From positions 868,001 through 932,000 of the forward strand of contig NZ_CP015105.1 of the NCBI RefSeq assembly GCF_002214545.1: 64,000 bases of DNA, read 5' to 3'. Of this stretch, positions 16,313-25,563 are shown piece after piece. The position numbers were made by a program, and so were the translations under genes. Source of the stretch: Thermococcus thioreducens. Its GTDB lineage: Archaea > Methanobacteriota_B > Thermococci > Thermococcales > Thermococcaceae. The notes under the pieces are model-generated. The model was not told where the DNA came from. It saw nothing but the letters and a program-made list of their open reading frames with translations, and made no database searches. Positions within the stretch are counted from its first letter, which is position 1; every line of letters begins with the position of its first letter.

Positions 16313-16915
16313 TCAGAGGGCGTTTATAGTTTCGGTCTGGGGCTTTCCTTCCAGTTCCTCTGGCAGCTTTGCAAAGGCTATTATCTGATAGATTGCCGCG
16401 ATGAAGAGGAGCACGATTCCCACGAGGAGTATCGCGGTTATTGCCCCCCACTTTATGAAAGTTGCAGTTTTGTCGAACTCCTCAACGCCCGTTAGCTCAT
16501 AGGTGGCCCTCCAGGTCTTTACAGCGTAGTAGATGCCGACCACGACTGCGGCCAGTATAAGAGCCATACCGAGAAATATCATCCCTATTCCCAGGGCCCC
16601 GAGAACCTGCTCAGGGGTTTCGTTGAACGTCATGCCGGTGCTTGCCATCGCAACGATGCCCACCACCATGAAGATTATCGCAATGACCGCTATGCCTATC
16701 GTGGCTATCACCGAGTAGAGGTAGTACCTGAAGGGTCTATCGTCTTTGAGCTTGTCGCCGAGGCCTTTCAGCGCTATCAGCACGAGTATTTCCCCGACGA
16801 GGGATAGACCTCCAGCCACCATCCCCCAGTAGGGGATGATGCCGGTAAAGCTCCCGACAAGAACCAGAACCGAGCCTATAAGCCCGAGATTCCTCTCGCT
16901 CCTCAGCTCCACCAT
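16313..16915 (-). CDS. DUF996 membrane protein B
   Basis: A 200-residue paralogue of the preceding protein (RSERNLGLIGSVLVLVGSF, then LIALKGLGDKLKDDRPFRYYL). It has five hydrophobic segments and a short hydrophilic tail. The ATG is 3 bases after GGTGGTCAC. Function is unknown. The strongest shared block, ALKG(I/L)GDK-KDDRPF, lies in the loop after helix 2 and is probably the functional element. Confidence 0.78.
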   Translation of the reverse strand: MVELRSERNLGLIGSVLVLVGSFTGIIPYWGMVAGGLSLVGEILVLIALKGLGDKLKDDRPFRYYLYSVIATIGIAVIAIIFMVVGIVAMASTGMTFNETPEQVLGALGIGMIFLGMALILAAVVVGIYYAVKTWRATYELTGVEEFDKTATFIKWGAITAILLVGIVLLFIAAIYQIIAFAKLPEELEGKPQTETINAL

Positions 16916-16996
16916 GTGACCACCGGAGGTTAGTTGGGATTAAAACTTTAAAAGGTTACGCTGGATACTGTCCGGGAGAAAAGGGAGAAAAGGAAT

Positions 16997-17647
16997 TCAC
17001 TCCTTATTCTCCTCGGTCTTTTCGGCGGGTTCGGCTTCCTTCTTCTCGGCAGGCTTAGCCGCTGGCTTCTTGGGCGGTCTTATGCCGTAGCCCAGTATCT
17101 TGAACTTGAACACGGTGCCGTCCCTGAGGTGGTAGGTAACTTCCTTGGTCTCTTTGTTGAACTCTATCTTCTCGACCGGGAAGCGGTAGTCGCCGTATTC
17201 GTCCTGATACTTCCTGAACTCGTCGGGGTGTATCGGAACCCAGTCAAACACCTCAAGCTGCTCCTCCTGCCAGGTGGTGGTTATCATGAAGGTCTCGATG
17301 AAGCCCAGGGCTCCGGTGGGGCACACGTCAACACAGAACTGGCAGTAGGTGCACCTTCCGTAGTCTATCTTGGGGTGCGGCCTCTTCTCCATCTGGCCGT
17401 CCTTTTCGAGCCAGGTCATCTCTATGGCCCTCGCCGGACATATCTGGCCGCAGAAGTTACAGCCGACGCACTTCTTCCAGTCGAGGGTGTGGAGACCGCG
17501 GTACTCCTTGGCAATCTGGGTCTTTTCCTGGGGTATCTTTATGGTGACCGGCTTCTTGAAGAGGTACTTCAGCCCCATCCAGGGCTTTATGTAGGACGGC
17601 TTCTTCCTGATCTTGCTCTCCGGGGCGACCTTAAAATCGACCTCCAT
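16997..17647 (-). CDS. mbsN: Mbs/Mbx ferredoxin-like subunit N (NuoI-like)
   Basis: A 216-residue subunit with two 4Fe-4S motifs (CVGCNFCGQICPARAIEM and CTYCQFCVDVCPTGALGF), equivalent to NuoI/MbhN, carrying electrons from ferredoxin into the membrane complex. The C-terminus has a Lys/Glu/Pro/Ala-rich tail (KPAAKPAEKKEAEPAEKTE), likely disordered. The ATG at 17647 follows AGGTGATGG. The longer GTG start overlaps the end of mbsL. It is the last gene of the 13-gene operon. Confidence 0.92.
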   Translation of the reverse strand: MEVDFKVAPESKIRKKPSYIKPWMGLKYLFKKPVTIKIPQEKTQIAKEYRGLHTLDWKKCVGCNFCGQICPARAIEMTWLEKDGQMEKRPHPKIDYGRCTYCQFCVDVCPTGALGFIETFMITTTWQEEQLEVFDWVPIHPDEFRKYQDEYGDYRFPVEKIEFNKETKEVTYHLRDGTVFKFKILGYGIRPPKKPAAKPAEKKEAEPAEKTEENKE

Positions 17648-17652
17648 TTCCA

Positions 17653-18828
17653 TCACCTGTCTATGTCCGGTGGGCAGTTGTCAAGGCTTACGAGTATCAC
17701 GGGCACGTCGGCTATTCTCGCTCCGACGAGTAGCTGTTCGATGACCCTGATTCCGTGGGATATGCTCGGCCCCCTGAGCTGCAGCCTGTACGGCTTGTTC
17801 TTTCCGTCGCTGACGACGTAGGCGCCGAAGTCACCCTTTGTGCTCTCAACGTGGGCAAAGGCGTCCCCGGCCGGAACCTTGAACCTCGGCAGGTTCTTGA
17901 GCCTCGGGTCTTCGACCTTGTATGGCCCGCTCGGCGGCCCCATGTCGAGTAGCTGTTCGAGTATGTAGAGGTCCTGCTCTATCTCAAAGCGCCTCACCAT
18001 GACCCTCGCGAGGGCATCTCCGTCCCTCAGGACGGGCACCTCGAAGTCGAGCTCCGGATAGAGGAGGTACGGGTCAACGCGCCTCACGTCGTAGGGGACT
18101 CCGGTGGCACGGAGGTTGGGCCCGGTAACGCCCTCATCAAGGGCGAACTTCCTGTCCATCACACCTATCCCTTCAAGCCTGCGGTGGGTTATGTAGTTCT
18201 CGAAGAGTATCTCGTCGAAGTCGGGGAGCTTGCTCTTTATGTACTCCACCGTGTCCCTGAGGCGCCTCAGCCAGGCGTCGCTGGGTATATCCCTTCTCAC
18301 ACCTCCAGGGATTGTGTAGATGTGGTAGACCCTGGCCCCGGTGAGCTGTTCGAAGAGCGCCATAAACCTCTCACGGTAGGCGGCAGCCCACTGGCCGGCG
18401 GTGTAGACACCGAGCTTGAAGGCCATACCCATCGTCCAGAACAGATACGCTGAGACCCTCGCCATCTCAAGGACGGTTGTCCTGATCCACTGTGCCCTGT
18501 CCGGGACTTCCCAGCCGAGTATTTCCTCGACGGCCATTGAGTATATGACCTCCGGGACATCGGGCTCGGGAACACAGACTCTAAGCAGTAAGGCTATGTT
18601 CGTGTACCACGGTCTGTACTCGGCCAGCTTCTCGAATCCCCTGTGGAGGAAGCCGGGGTTGGCTATGGCCTTAACGACCCTGTTGCCGTCCATCTTGAGG
18701 ATTATGCTGTAGTTCTCGGTTGCCATGTGCTGGGGCCCGAAGAACAGTTCGTAGGTGTCCTTGTCTATTGGAAGCAGCTCCATCCCGTTCTCTCTTGCCT
18801 CTTTAACAAGCTCGCTCTGTGAAACCAT
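17653..18828 (-). CDS. mbsL: Mbs/Mbx large subunit L (NuoD-like), NiFe ligands partly lost
   Basis: 391 residues homologous to the NiFe large subunit and NuoD. Each former metal motif keeps a single cysteine: RVCVPE (C85) and DNCPPD (C385) replace the CxxC pairs of true hydrogenases. This fits the membrane-bound sulfane sulfur reductase, which reduces polysulfide rather than protons. The ATG at 18828 is set by GAGGTGAGG. The longer GTG frame starts inside that site. The stop overlaps the upstream codons of mbsN. Confidence 0.93.
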   Translation of the reverse strand: MVSQSELVKEARENGMELLPIDKDTYELFFGPQHMATENYSIILKMDGNRVVKAIANPGFLHRGFEKLAEYRPWYTNIALLLRVCVPEPDVPEVIYSMAVEEILGWEVPDRAQWIRTTVLEMARVSAYLFWTMGMAFKLGVYTAGQWAAAYRERFMALFEQLTGARVYHIYTIPGGVRRDIPSDAWLRRLRDTVEYIKSKLPDFDEILFENYITHRRLEGIGVMDRKFALDEGVTGPNLRATGVPYDVRRVDPYLLYPELDFEVPVLRDGDALARVMVRRFEIEQDLYILEQLLDMGPPSGPYKVEDPRLKNLPRFKVPAGDAFAHVESTKGDFGAYVVSDGKNKPYRLQLRGPSISHGIRVIEQLLVGARIADVPVILVSLDNCPPDIDR

Positions 18829-18838
18829 TATCCTCACC

Positions 18839-19354
18839 TCAGATCACATAGGTGTCCTTATCCTCATCGAACCTGTCCAGTATCTTATACTTCCTCTTCA
18901 CGTAGCCGAGCATGTCGAAGTCCTTCCTGTAGGAGAGGCCGGCCTCTTTGTCTTCCTCCTCCAGTATCCAGGGCATCTTGAGTTTTGGATTGCCCTCAAA
19001 GACGACCTGGAAGAACTCATGAGCATCCCTCTCGTAGGTCTCCGCAACCGGATAGATGTCCATGACGGTGGGCACCACTGAGTTATCCCTCGGTATGGCG
19101 GTTCTGACGAAGGTATGTGTCCTGTGGGTTATGCTGAAGACCTGGTAAATCAGCTCGATTTCTCCCCTGTCGGGCCAGTCAACGGCCGTAATTTGGAGCA
19201 GGAGCTCAAAGTCGTTGTCCTTGAGGAGCTTGAGGAAGTCCCTTATCCTGTCTGCGGGAATAGTGAACTCTATTCTCCTCTCCCGTCTGACTTTTCCTTC
19301 AGCATAGGGCGCCTTTTCAGTGATGGTTGAAACGAGAGCTTCGTAGTCAGTCAT
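18839..19354 (-). CDS. mbsK: Mbs/Mbx subunit K (NuoC-like)
   Basis: A 171-residue NuoC/MbhK-type subunit of the 30-kDa family, with the conserved block FSITHRTHTFVRTAIPRDNS, VVPTVMDIYPVAETYERDAHEFF, and the C-terminal LSYRKDF. It joins J, L and N in the cytosolic arm. The start at 19354 is 10 bases after AAGGAG and overlaps the end of mbsJ by 8 bases. The GTG at 19363 is the alternative. Confidence 0.9.
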   Translation of the reverse strand: MTDYEALVSTITEKAPYAEGKVRRERRIEFTIPADRIRDFLKLLKDNDFELLLQITAVDWPDRGEIELIYQVFSITHRTHTFVRTAIPRDNSVVPTVMDIYPVAETYERDAHEFFQVVFEGNPKLKMPWILEEEDKEAGLSYRKDFDMLGYVKRKYKILDRFDEDKDTYVI

Positions 19355-19940
19355 TCTTCTCACGCTCCTTTTCGACCCTCTTGAGGTCGTCCATTATCCA
19401 TGGAAGCCATCTCTTGGCCTCCCTCTCGCGCCATCCCTCTCCGAACAGTTCATCCTGGTTCTTCTTATACCACTCGTAGTTCTCCTTGTAGCGCTTCCAG
19501 CTGTCGGCCGTGCCGTTCTCGATCATCTCCATCATCTTGTTGATTCCCTCCATGACGGACTCGGGCCTCGGCATACAGCCGGCTATGTAGACATCGACCG
19601 GTATGTAGGCGTCAAGCCTCTTGATGGCGTTGTAGGCGTCCCAGTAGATGCCTCCGTTGATGGTGCACGAGCCGTGCGCTATGACGTACTTTGGATCCGG
19701 CTGCATCTCGTAGGTTATGATTATCCTCTTGAGGGTCTTTGGCGTGACGTAGCCGGTAATGAGGAACAGGTCTGCCATTCTCGGGGCTGGGTTCGGCATC
19801 ATACCGAAGCGCTCCAGGTCATATCTGGAGGTCATGAGCGGCGGCATTTCTATACCGCCGCATCCCGTACAGAAGGACACTATCCAAAGGCTTCTTTTCC
19901 TTGCGAATTCAATAAGCGGTTCCCAGAGCTTCCAATCCAT
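19347..19940 (-). CDS. mbsJ: Mbs/Mbx small subunit J (NuoB-like)
   Basis: A 197-residue NuoB/MbhJ homologue holding the proximal 4Fe-4S cluster next to subunit L. Ligand motifs are visible: FCTGCGGIEM, AHGSCTINGG and IAGCMPRPE. The C-terminal third is charged and helical. It has a good GAGGTGGTGAG start signal and sits between mbsM and mbsK as in Pyrococcus. Confidence 0.93.
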   Translation of the reverse strand: MDWKLWEPLIEFARKRSLWIVSFCTGCGGIEMPPLMTSRYDLERFGMMPNPAPRMADLFLITGYVTPKTLKRIIITYEMQPDPKYVIAHGSCTINGGIYWDAYNAIKRLDAYIPVDVYIAGCMPRPESVMEGINKMMEMIENGTADSWKRYKENYEWYKKNQDELFGEGWREREAKRWLPWIMDDLKRVEKEREKND

Positions 19941-19951
19941 TTCTCACCACC

Positions 19952-20881
19952 TCACAGACTCGCTAACACGGCACCGAGGGCCGCTATGATGGTCGGCCAC
20001 TTCCAGTAGAACTTGGCCGCCTGGTCTATGGTGAACCTCGGGAAGATGTTGCCGATGAATATTGCAATCATGAGCACCGCTATCTGCTTGATGAGCAGGA
20101 TTCCGAGGCCTGCTATGGTGTTGAGCACCGGGCTGGCGAATGCCATAACCACCGCACCGCCGAGGAAGATGTTGCTGAAGAACAGCGTTTCGGCGAAGAG
20201 GGCTATGGCGTGCTGTATCTGGAGGATACCCATGTGCTTGCCGCCGAACTCGACCATTGGACCGAGGGATATCTCACCCGGTGCGATCATGATGTCGAAG
20301 GGCTCCTTTCCGAACATTGCCTGGAGCACTATGTCGTACGCTATAGCCGCCAGCAGGAGGGGTATGTGGATTATGCTCCACCCGCTGACCTGCTGGGCCA
20401 TGACTATCTGGTACGTGCTGAACGTTCCGTAGAACTCCGCAAGAGCGACTATGGCGAAGCCGAGCGGAACCTGTATGGCAAGCAGTGTGAGCAGTGCACG
20501 CTGGGCACCGAGACCTGCCCACGGGTTCCCTGAGCTCATTGCGGCGAACATTATTCCGAGCATCGGTATCTCAAGCAGGAACGTGATGAGGATGAGGTCA
20601 CCGTAGGCCCTGAGTATGCTGACGCTGCCTATCGGAATGAACATCAATGCCAGTATCGTTGCCCCAAGGGCGTAGATGATTCCGAAGTCGTAGATGAGGC
20701 CGTGGGTTATGTTGCTCTTCTTTGAGAGGAGCTTTATGGTATCGAGTATCGGCTGATAGAGCGGCGGACCGACTCTCCTGTGTATTCTCGCTGAGACCTT
20801 CCTTATGATGCCCATGAAGATGAACCCTACGAAGGTCGCGTAAAGTAATAGGAAGAGGGCTTTCAGCGCAACTTCAAACAT
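19952..20881 (-). CDS. mbsM: Mbs/Mbx membrane subunit M (NuoH-like)
   Basis: A 309-residue NuoH/MbhM homologue with about eight membrane helices. It links the redox arm to the ion-translocating membrane arm. Family landmarks are RIHRRVGPPLYQPILDTIKL near residue 34, EIPMLGIMFAAMSSGNPWAG near 104 and EPFDIMIAPGEISLGPMVEF near 195. It starts 3 bases after the mbsH' stop. Confidence 0.93.
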   Translation of the reverse strand: MFEVALKALFLLLYATFVGFIFMGIIRKVSARIHRRVGPPLYQPILDTIKLLSKKSNITHGLIYDFGIIYALGATILALMFIPIGSVSILRAYGDLILITFLLEIPMLGIMFAAMSSGNPWAGLGAQRALLTLLAIQVPLGFAIVALAEFYGTFSTYQIVMAQQVSGWSIIHIPLLLAAIAYDIVLQAMFGKEPFDIMIAPGEISLGPMVEFGGKHMGILQIQHAIALFAETLFFSNIFLGGAVVMAFASPVLNTIAGLGILLIKQIAVLMIAIFIGNIFPRFTIDQAAKFYWKWPTIIAALGAVLASL

Positions 20882-20884
20882 CCT

Positions 20885-22747
20885 TCACACCCCCCACATT
20901 GCCAGTATCAGGAGTATTATGGCCAGATACCAGGCATAGCTCTGAACGTTTCCATTGTAGACATAGTTCCTAAGGGTGTCGGCAAAATCTTCCGTGGTCT
21001 TGGCGATGTCCCTGTAGAGCTTGTCGAAGCTTATCCTGAGCCAGAAGGACAGGGCCTCCTTGAGCGGGAGGAAGAAGTTCCTCCTTATGGTGAGGTTGTA
21101 GTCCATGGTCACTGGGTTGCCAGACTGGTAGGTGTCGGTGACCGGGACCCTCCTGACCCTTGCGCCGAGGAAGTATATTATTGCCGCCACCAGCAGGCCG
21201 ATGACGAGCCAGATTGTGATGAGAAGCCCGTTGTACTTGCCGACGCCGATGTCAAGCTCCCAGATGGTTCCGCCGATGACATCTTTGCCTATTATCTTGT
21301 TGAGCTCCCCCGCGACGAGACCCGGGGCGATACCGAAGACCACGTTGAGTAAAGCCAGTATGCCCATGCCTATCGCGAGCGGAAGCGGGGCGTCTTTGAC
21401 GTCGTTGAGGTCAGTCGGCCTCTGTCCGAACCAGACGGCGTAGGTGAACCTGATGAGGTATACGAAGCCGATGGCGCTTCCGAAGAACACCATGCCTCCC
21501 AGGATTGGCATGTTCTGGCTTATCACAGCCTCGAATATCAGCCACTTGCTGGCGAAGCCGACGAGGGGTGGTATTCCTGCCAGGCTGAGGATTGCAACAA
21601 ACGCCATGGCGAAGGTTAAGGGCATTTTCTCGGCCAGACCGCCCATGTCCTTGAACTCGGTCTTGCCGGTGCGGTATATTATCGTCGCCACGATGAGGAA
21701 GAACAGCCCCTTGAAGAGGGCGTGGCTTATAGCGTGGTATATACCGGCCTCGATGCTGAGGGCACTGCCGACGCCGATGGCAACGAGGATGTAGCCTATC
21801 TGGCTTATACTGGAATAAGCGAAGAGCTTTCTGATGTCCTCCTGGAGGGCAGCCAGAAGACCGCCCACGATTATCGTCAGACCTCCGAGGAAGGCAATTA
21901 TGTAGCCGAACTTCGGAACGCTCCTGAAGGTTCCGAACTCCGCCATAAGTCTGTACCCCATCAGCATATAGAGGAGTATGAATCCATAAACCCCCGTCTT
22001 GCTGAGGACGCCGCTGAACATCGCGGTGTAGCTCTGGTTGGTCTCGCTGTACGCATCGGGCGCCCAGACGTGGAGCGGGAAGGTTCCTGCCTTGACGCCG
22101 AACGCTACCAGGAAGAGGCCAAATATGGCCGCCATCTCGCCCCTGCTGAACAGGGTTTCTCCCCCAACCATTCCGAGGGCGGCGTCCTGGGCGAAGGCGT
22201 TGTAAACTTGGATGAAGCTGAAGGAGCCGACTCTGGCGTAGATGATGCCTATGGCGATCAGCATGGCGTAGGCGCCTATGACGCTCAGGATGAAGTACTT
22301 GAGCGAGGCGGATTTATTGTACTTGAGCACCATCATGAAGCTTCCAAAGGTCATGACCTCCCAGAATATGAAGAACGCCAGCAGGTCGTAGGACAGGAAT
22401 ATCCCAAAGACACCGGTGAGGCTCATGAGGGCGAAAAGCCACTCGTAGCTGCTCCTTGCGGTTGAGGCCATGCCGAGCACCGCGGCCAGACCAACGACAC
22501 CTGCCATCATGGCAAAGATCCAGCTGAGCTGGGTCAGAGCGAAGTTGAATTTAAAGCCAGCGAAGCTGGCAGTGTACTGTATGGTCTTTCCTGCGTCGAT
22601 TGTGGGGTACAGGTAAATCAGGTAAGAGAGGGGAATAACCGCACCGACTATGCCGGTTAGCTCCCTCAATATCTTGATGTCGAGCGCCCACGCTATGACC
22701 CCCGCTATGAGGGGCGCGAAAATGATGATCAAGAGTTCGTTAATCAT
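20885..22747 (-). CDS. mbsH': Mbs/Mbx antiporter-like subunit H' (NuoL/MrpD-like)
   Basis: A 620-residue member of the NuoL/M/N-MrpA/D family with about 16 helices. Signature elements are the helix-5 Glu region (FFIFWEVMTFGSFMMVL), the Lys-containing broken helices (HVWAPDAYSETNQSYTAMFSG) and RKLFAYSSISQIGYILVA. It has a C-terminal lateral-helix-like extension (about 520-600) missing from mbsH. A 4-base overlap joins it to mbsH. Two tandem antiporter-like subunits distinguish Mbs from Mbh. Confidence 0.92.
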   Translation of the reverse strand: MINELLIIIFAPLIAGVIAWALDIKILRELTGIVGAVIPLSYLIYLYPTIDAGKTIQYTASFAGFKFNFALTQLSWIFAMMAGVVGLAAVLGMASTARSSYEWLFALMSLTGVFGIFLSYDLLAFFIFWEVMTFGSFMMVLKYNKSASLKYFILSVIGAYAMLIAIGIIYARVGSFSFIQVYNAFAQDAALGMVGGETLFSRGEMAAIFGLFLVAFGVKAGTFPLHVWAPDAYSETNQSYTAMFSGVLSKTGVYGFILLYMLMGYRLMAEFGTFRSVPKFGYIIAFLGGLTIIVGGLLAALQEDIRKLFAYSSISQIGYILVAIGVGSALSIEAGIYHAISHALFKGLFFLIVATIIYRTGKTEFKDMGGLAEKMPLTFAMAFVAILSLAGIPPLVGFASKWLIFEAVISQNMPILGGMVFFGSAIGFVYLIRFTYAVWFGQRPTDLNDVKDAPLPLAIGMGILALLNVVFGIAPGLVAGELNKIIGKDVIGGTIWELDIGVGKYNGLLITIWLVIGLLVAAIIYFLGARVRRVPVTDTYQSGNPVTMDYNLTIRRNFFLPLKEALSFWLRISFDKLYRDIAKTTEDFADTLRNYVYNGNVQSYAWYLAIILLILAMWGV

Positions 22748-24231
22748 GCTCCCACCCCCATCAGTGGCACGTTTTTAATGTAGCTGGCGACGTTGAAGAT
22801 GTCGTTTCCAGCCTTCTGGGCAAGGCTCCATACGTAGTCCGGGTAGATGCCTATGACGACAACCAGAGCCGCAAGGAAGAGCACCATGAGCCCTATTGCC
22901 AGGTTCTCGTTTATCTTCTCACCGTCCCCTTCGAACCATATGACGTGGAGCAGTCTGAAGTAATAAACCGCCTCCACGACGCTCGCTGCCAGTACAAGCA
23001 CTGCCGCCCAGGTATAGCCAACCTGCAGTGTTGCGAGGATTATTCTGACCTTGCTCCAGAATATGTTGAAGAGCGGTATTCCGACGGTGGCTATGGCGCC
23101 GACGGATATCGCGAAGGCCATTAGGGGCATTCTTCTGCCCAGTCCCTTGAAGTTCTCAATCTCCGCCCCTCCAAGGGTCATGGCAACGTAGCCCACAGCG
23201 AGGAAGAGCATGGCCTTCACAATGGCGTGGTTGACCATGTGGAAGACTCCGGCATCAACGCCGCTCTGGGTGCCGAGGGCAAAGGCGAGTGCAATGAGAC
23301 CGATCTGGGCGATACTGGAGTATGCTATCATCCTCTTTACGTCCCTCTGTCTGAGAGCTGCAAGCTCGGCAACAATAACCGTGAGGGTTGCCAGCACGAC
23401 GAGGAGCTTTAGAACCGAGCCCCAGCTTCCTACATCCTGCATCAGGTAGATGATCCTGGCCATCGCGTAGAGACCAGCCTTGACGACGAAGGCGGAGAAC
23501 ATTGCGGTTATCGGGTGCGGTGCGGCCTGGTAGGCGTCCGGCGCCCATGCGTTGAGCGGGAATATCTCGGCCTCAACTGCCAGTCCAAAGATTATCAGGG
23601 CGAGTCCGACCTGTGCAACGGTCGGGTTCATTGTTGCAGCCAGCTGGGCTATCTGGGCCATGTTGAGGGTTCCAAGGGAGCCGTAGATAAGGGCCACACC
23701 TATGAGGAAGAAGCTTGAGCCTATCCCACCGAGGACTATGTACTTCATTGAAGCCTCCGCGGCTTCGCCGGTCTTGTTGTAGGCTGTGAGTGCGTAGGCG
23801 CTGATTGCGGTTATTTCCATGAAGACGAAGAGGTTGAAGATGTCTCCAGTCGCTATCATGCCCGTTGCACCGAGCATGAGGAGCAGGAACAGCATGGCGT
23901 ACTTGTCTATCGGTTCGACCTTGATTGACTCAAGGCTGAAAATTGCCATCAGGAAGCTGACGACCGCCACTATCAGCACGAACAGCGCCGCGAAGTGACC
24001 GAAGTACAGGTTGATTCCAACGGGCGGCTTCCAGCCTCCGGCCATGACGATTATCGGCTGGCCGGTGGTATAGACCTGCTGGAAGACTAGCGCGGCTATT
24101 CCAGTCTGAAGTGCCGTGACTGCTATGAGGAAGTACTTGATGGCGTTCTTCCCAGCGCCCTTCAGCAGGGGCACGAAGAACGCGCTGATGAGGGGCACGG
24201 CTATGAGCAGAGCGGCATACTGCCCGTTCAT
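22744..24231 (-). CDS. mbsH: Mbs/Mbx antiporter-like subunit H (MrpD-like)
   Basis: A 495-residue proton-conducting antiporter-family protein with about 14 helices. Landmarks are the helix-5 Glu (IFNLFVFMEITAISAYALTAY), the PLNAWAPDAYQAAPHPITAMF segment and KRMIAYSSIAQIGLIALA. It is likely to move H+ or Na+ across the membrane, driven by ferredoxin oxidation. It overlaps its neighbours by 4 bases on both sides. Confidence 0.92.
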   Translation of the reverse strand: MNGQYAALLIAVPLISAFFVPLLKGAGKNAIKYFLIAVTALQTGIAALVFQQVYTTGQPIIVMAGGWKPPVGINLYFGHFAALFVLIVAVVSFLMAIFSLESIKVEPIDKYAMLFLLLMLGATGMIATGDIFNLFVFMEITAISAYALTAYNKTGEAAEASMKYIVLGGIGSSFFLIGVALIYGSLGTLNMAQIAQLAATMNPTVAQVGLALIIFGLAVEAEIFPLNAWAPDAYQAAPHPITAMFSAFVVKAGLYAMARIIYLMQDVGSWGSVLKLLVVLATLTVIVAELAALRQRDVKRMIAYSSIAQIGLIALAFALGTQSGVDAGVFHMVNHAIVKAMLFLAVGYVAMTLGGAEIENFKGLGRRMPLMAFAISVGAIATVGIPLFNIFWSKVRIILATLQVGYTWAAVLVLAASVVEAVYYFRLLHVIWFEGDGEKINENLAIGLMVLFLAALVVVIGIYPDYVWSLAQKAGNDIFNVASYIKNVPLMGVGA

Positions 24232-24572
24232 CCTCTCAACCTCCTTATCTCCTCAATGTTGAGTGTTCCGTACTTCTCGTAGATCAGCATGGCAACGCTA
24301 AGGGCCATGGCCGTGGTTGCGACGCCGATAACTATCGCCGTAAGAACCAGCGCCTGCGGAATCGGATCAACGGCCTGGCTCGGGCCTATCCCCTCGCTCA
24401 GTATAGGTGCGCTCCTTCCGGACACGTAGCCGATGCTGATGAGGAGAAGGTTGACCCCGGTTTCCATTATGCTGAGCCCAATGAGTATCTTAAGCAGGTT
24501 CTTCTTGACGAGGATGGCGTAGAGACCTATCAGAACCAGGGCTATGGCCCCGAAGTAGTAGACGCTGATCAT
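24228..24572 (-). CDS. mbsG: Mbs/Mbx subunit G (MrpC/NuoK-like)
   Basis: A 114-residue, three-helix MrpC/MnhC/NuoK homologue with the helix-2 Glu region (ILIGLSIMETGVNLLLISIG) and VDPIPQALVLTAIVIGVATT. The start is at 24572: GGAGGTGAGCG is upstream and the ATGA overlaps the mbsF stop. A longer open frame to 24719 lies within mbsF and is not used. Confidence 0.92.
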   Translation of the reverse strand: MISVYYFGAIALVLIGLYAILVKKNLLKILIGLSIMETGVNLLLISIGYVSGRSAPILSEGIGPSQAVDPIPQALVLTAIVIGVATTAMALSVAMLIYEKYGTLNIEEIRRLRG

Positions 24573-25276
24573 TCGCTCACCTCCTCCTTTATCATGCCGT
24601 CGATGATCCCGCTGAGCTCCGTACCGACCTTGATTCCGATTATGGTGTAGATTATCGGTATGAAGCCGCCGCTGAGGAGCCTTCCAACGTTCTCCGTGCC
24701 GAAGTTCCATGTCTGCCATATCCAGTCGAAGAGGAAGTAGCCACCTATTGCAAGTCCAATGAGGCCGACAAGGACGTAGCCCATTCCTGCTAGCCCCTCG
24801 GTCTTCTCGAAGCCCCTGTGGGGTATCTCATAGGTTATGAACGCCAGGTAGAGCAGCAAGAAGGCCGTGGCTATGGTGGCTCCGCCGGGGAATCCTCCAC
24901 CCGGTGTGAGGTGGCCGTGGATGAAGATGTATGTGCCGAAGAGCATTACGAATGGCACCAGAAGTCTTGTTCCGGTTGTGAGGACTATTGAGCCCTCGGT
25001 CTTAGCGCTCCTCTTCTTCTTTCTCTTCCAGAGGAGTGCCCCGACACCGGTTGATGCGATGAACAGGACGGTGACCTCACCGAGTGTATCAAAACCACGG
25101 TAGTTGACGACAACGGCCGTTACCGCGTTAACTGCCCCGGTCTGTTGCTTTACGTTGTCGAGGTAGTACTGTCCAACGAGCATCTTATCCTGACCGAAGG
25201 GGACACCGGCTAGACCCTGGGCGAGCCAGTAACCCACGATGAGGAGCAGGATTATTGCAAGGAGGCGCTTCATCAT
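24569..25276 (-). CDS. mbsF: Mbs/Mbx subunit F (MrpB-like with N-terminal extension)
   Basis: A 235-residue membrane protein. The N-terminal third (three helices with FDTLGEVTVLFIASTGVGALL) corresponds to the MbhE/MrpA C-terminal part. The rest is MrpB/MnhB (FIHGHLTPGGGFPGGATIATAFLLL). It is thus a natural fusion of what are two subunits in Mbh. The ATG at 25276 is preferred after GAGGTGGTG and overlaps the mbsD stop by design of coupled translation. Confidence 0.88.
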   Translation of the reverse strand: MMKRLLAIILLLIVGYWLAQGLAGVPFGQDKMLVGQYYLDNVKQQTGAVNAVTAVVVNYRGFDTLGEVTVLFIASTGVGALLWKRKKKRSAKTEGSIVLTTGTRLLVPFVMLFGTYIFIHGHLTPGGGFPGGATIATAFLLLYLAFITYEIPHRGFEKTEGLAGMGYVLVGLIGLAIGGYFLFDWIWQTWNFGTENVGRLLSGGFIPIIYTIIGIKVGTELSGIIDGMIKEEVSE

Positions 25277-25278
25277 TT

Positions 25279-25563
25279 TCACCACCTCACCCACCAGCCG
25301 GGCTTTTCTTCCTCCTCTGTCTCAAAGCGCTGGGTTCTCTTAATGGCGAATATGAACACCGCCGCACTGAGCGCCGCGCCTATGGCAGCCTCGGTCATTG
25401 CAACGTCCGGGGCCTGGAGCATGAAGAACAGCAGCGATGCGAACAGGCTTACCGCCGCCATCCCGACGGCGGCCGCGAGCAGGTCCCTCCATTCGACCGC
25501 AAGTATTGCGGAGACTACCATTAAGCCAACTATGAGGTACTCGATGAATGTTATACCGTTCAT
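25279..25563 (-). CDS. mbsD: Mbs/Mbx subunit D (DUF4040-type)
   Basis: A 94-residue, three-helix protein of the DUF4040/MbhD type (FFMLQAPDVAMTEAAIGAALSAAVF), matching a segment of MrpA. Acidic and basic residues in the helices probably form part of the ion path. It overlaps mbsC by 4 bases. Confidence 0.9.
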   Translation of the reverse strand: MNGITFIEYLIVGLMVVSAILAVEWRDLLAAAVGMAAVSLFASLLFFMLQAPDVAMTEAAIGAALSAAVFIFAIKRTQRFETEEEEKPGWWVRW

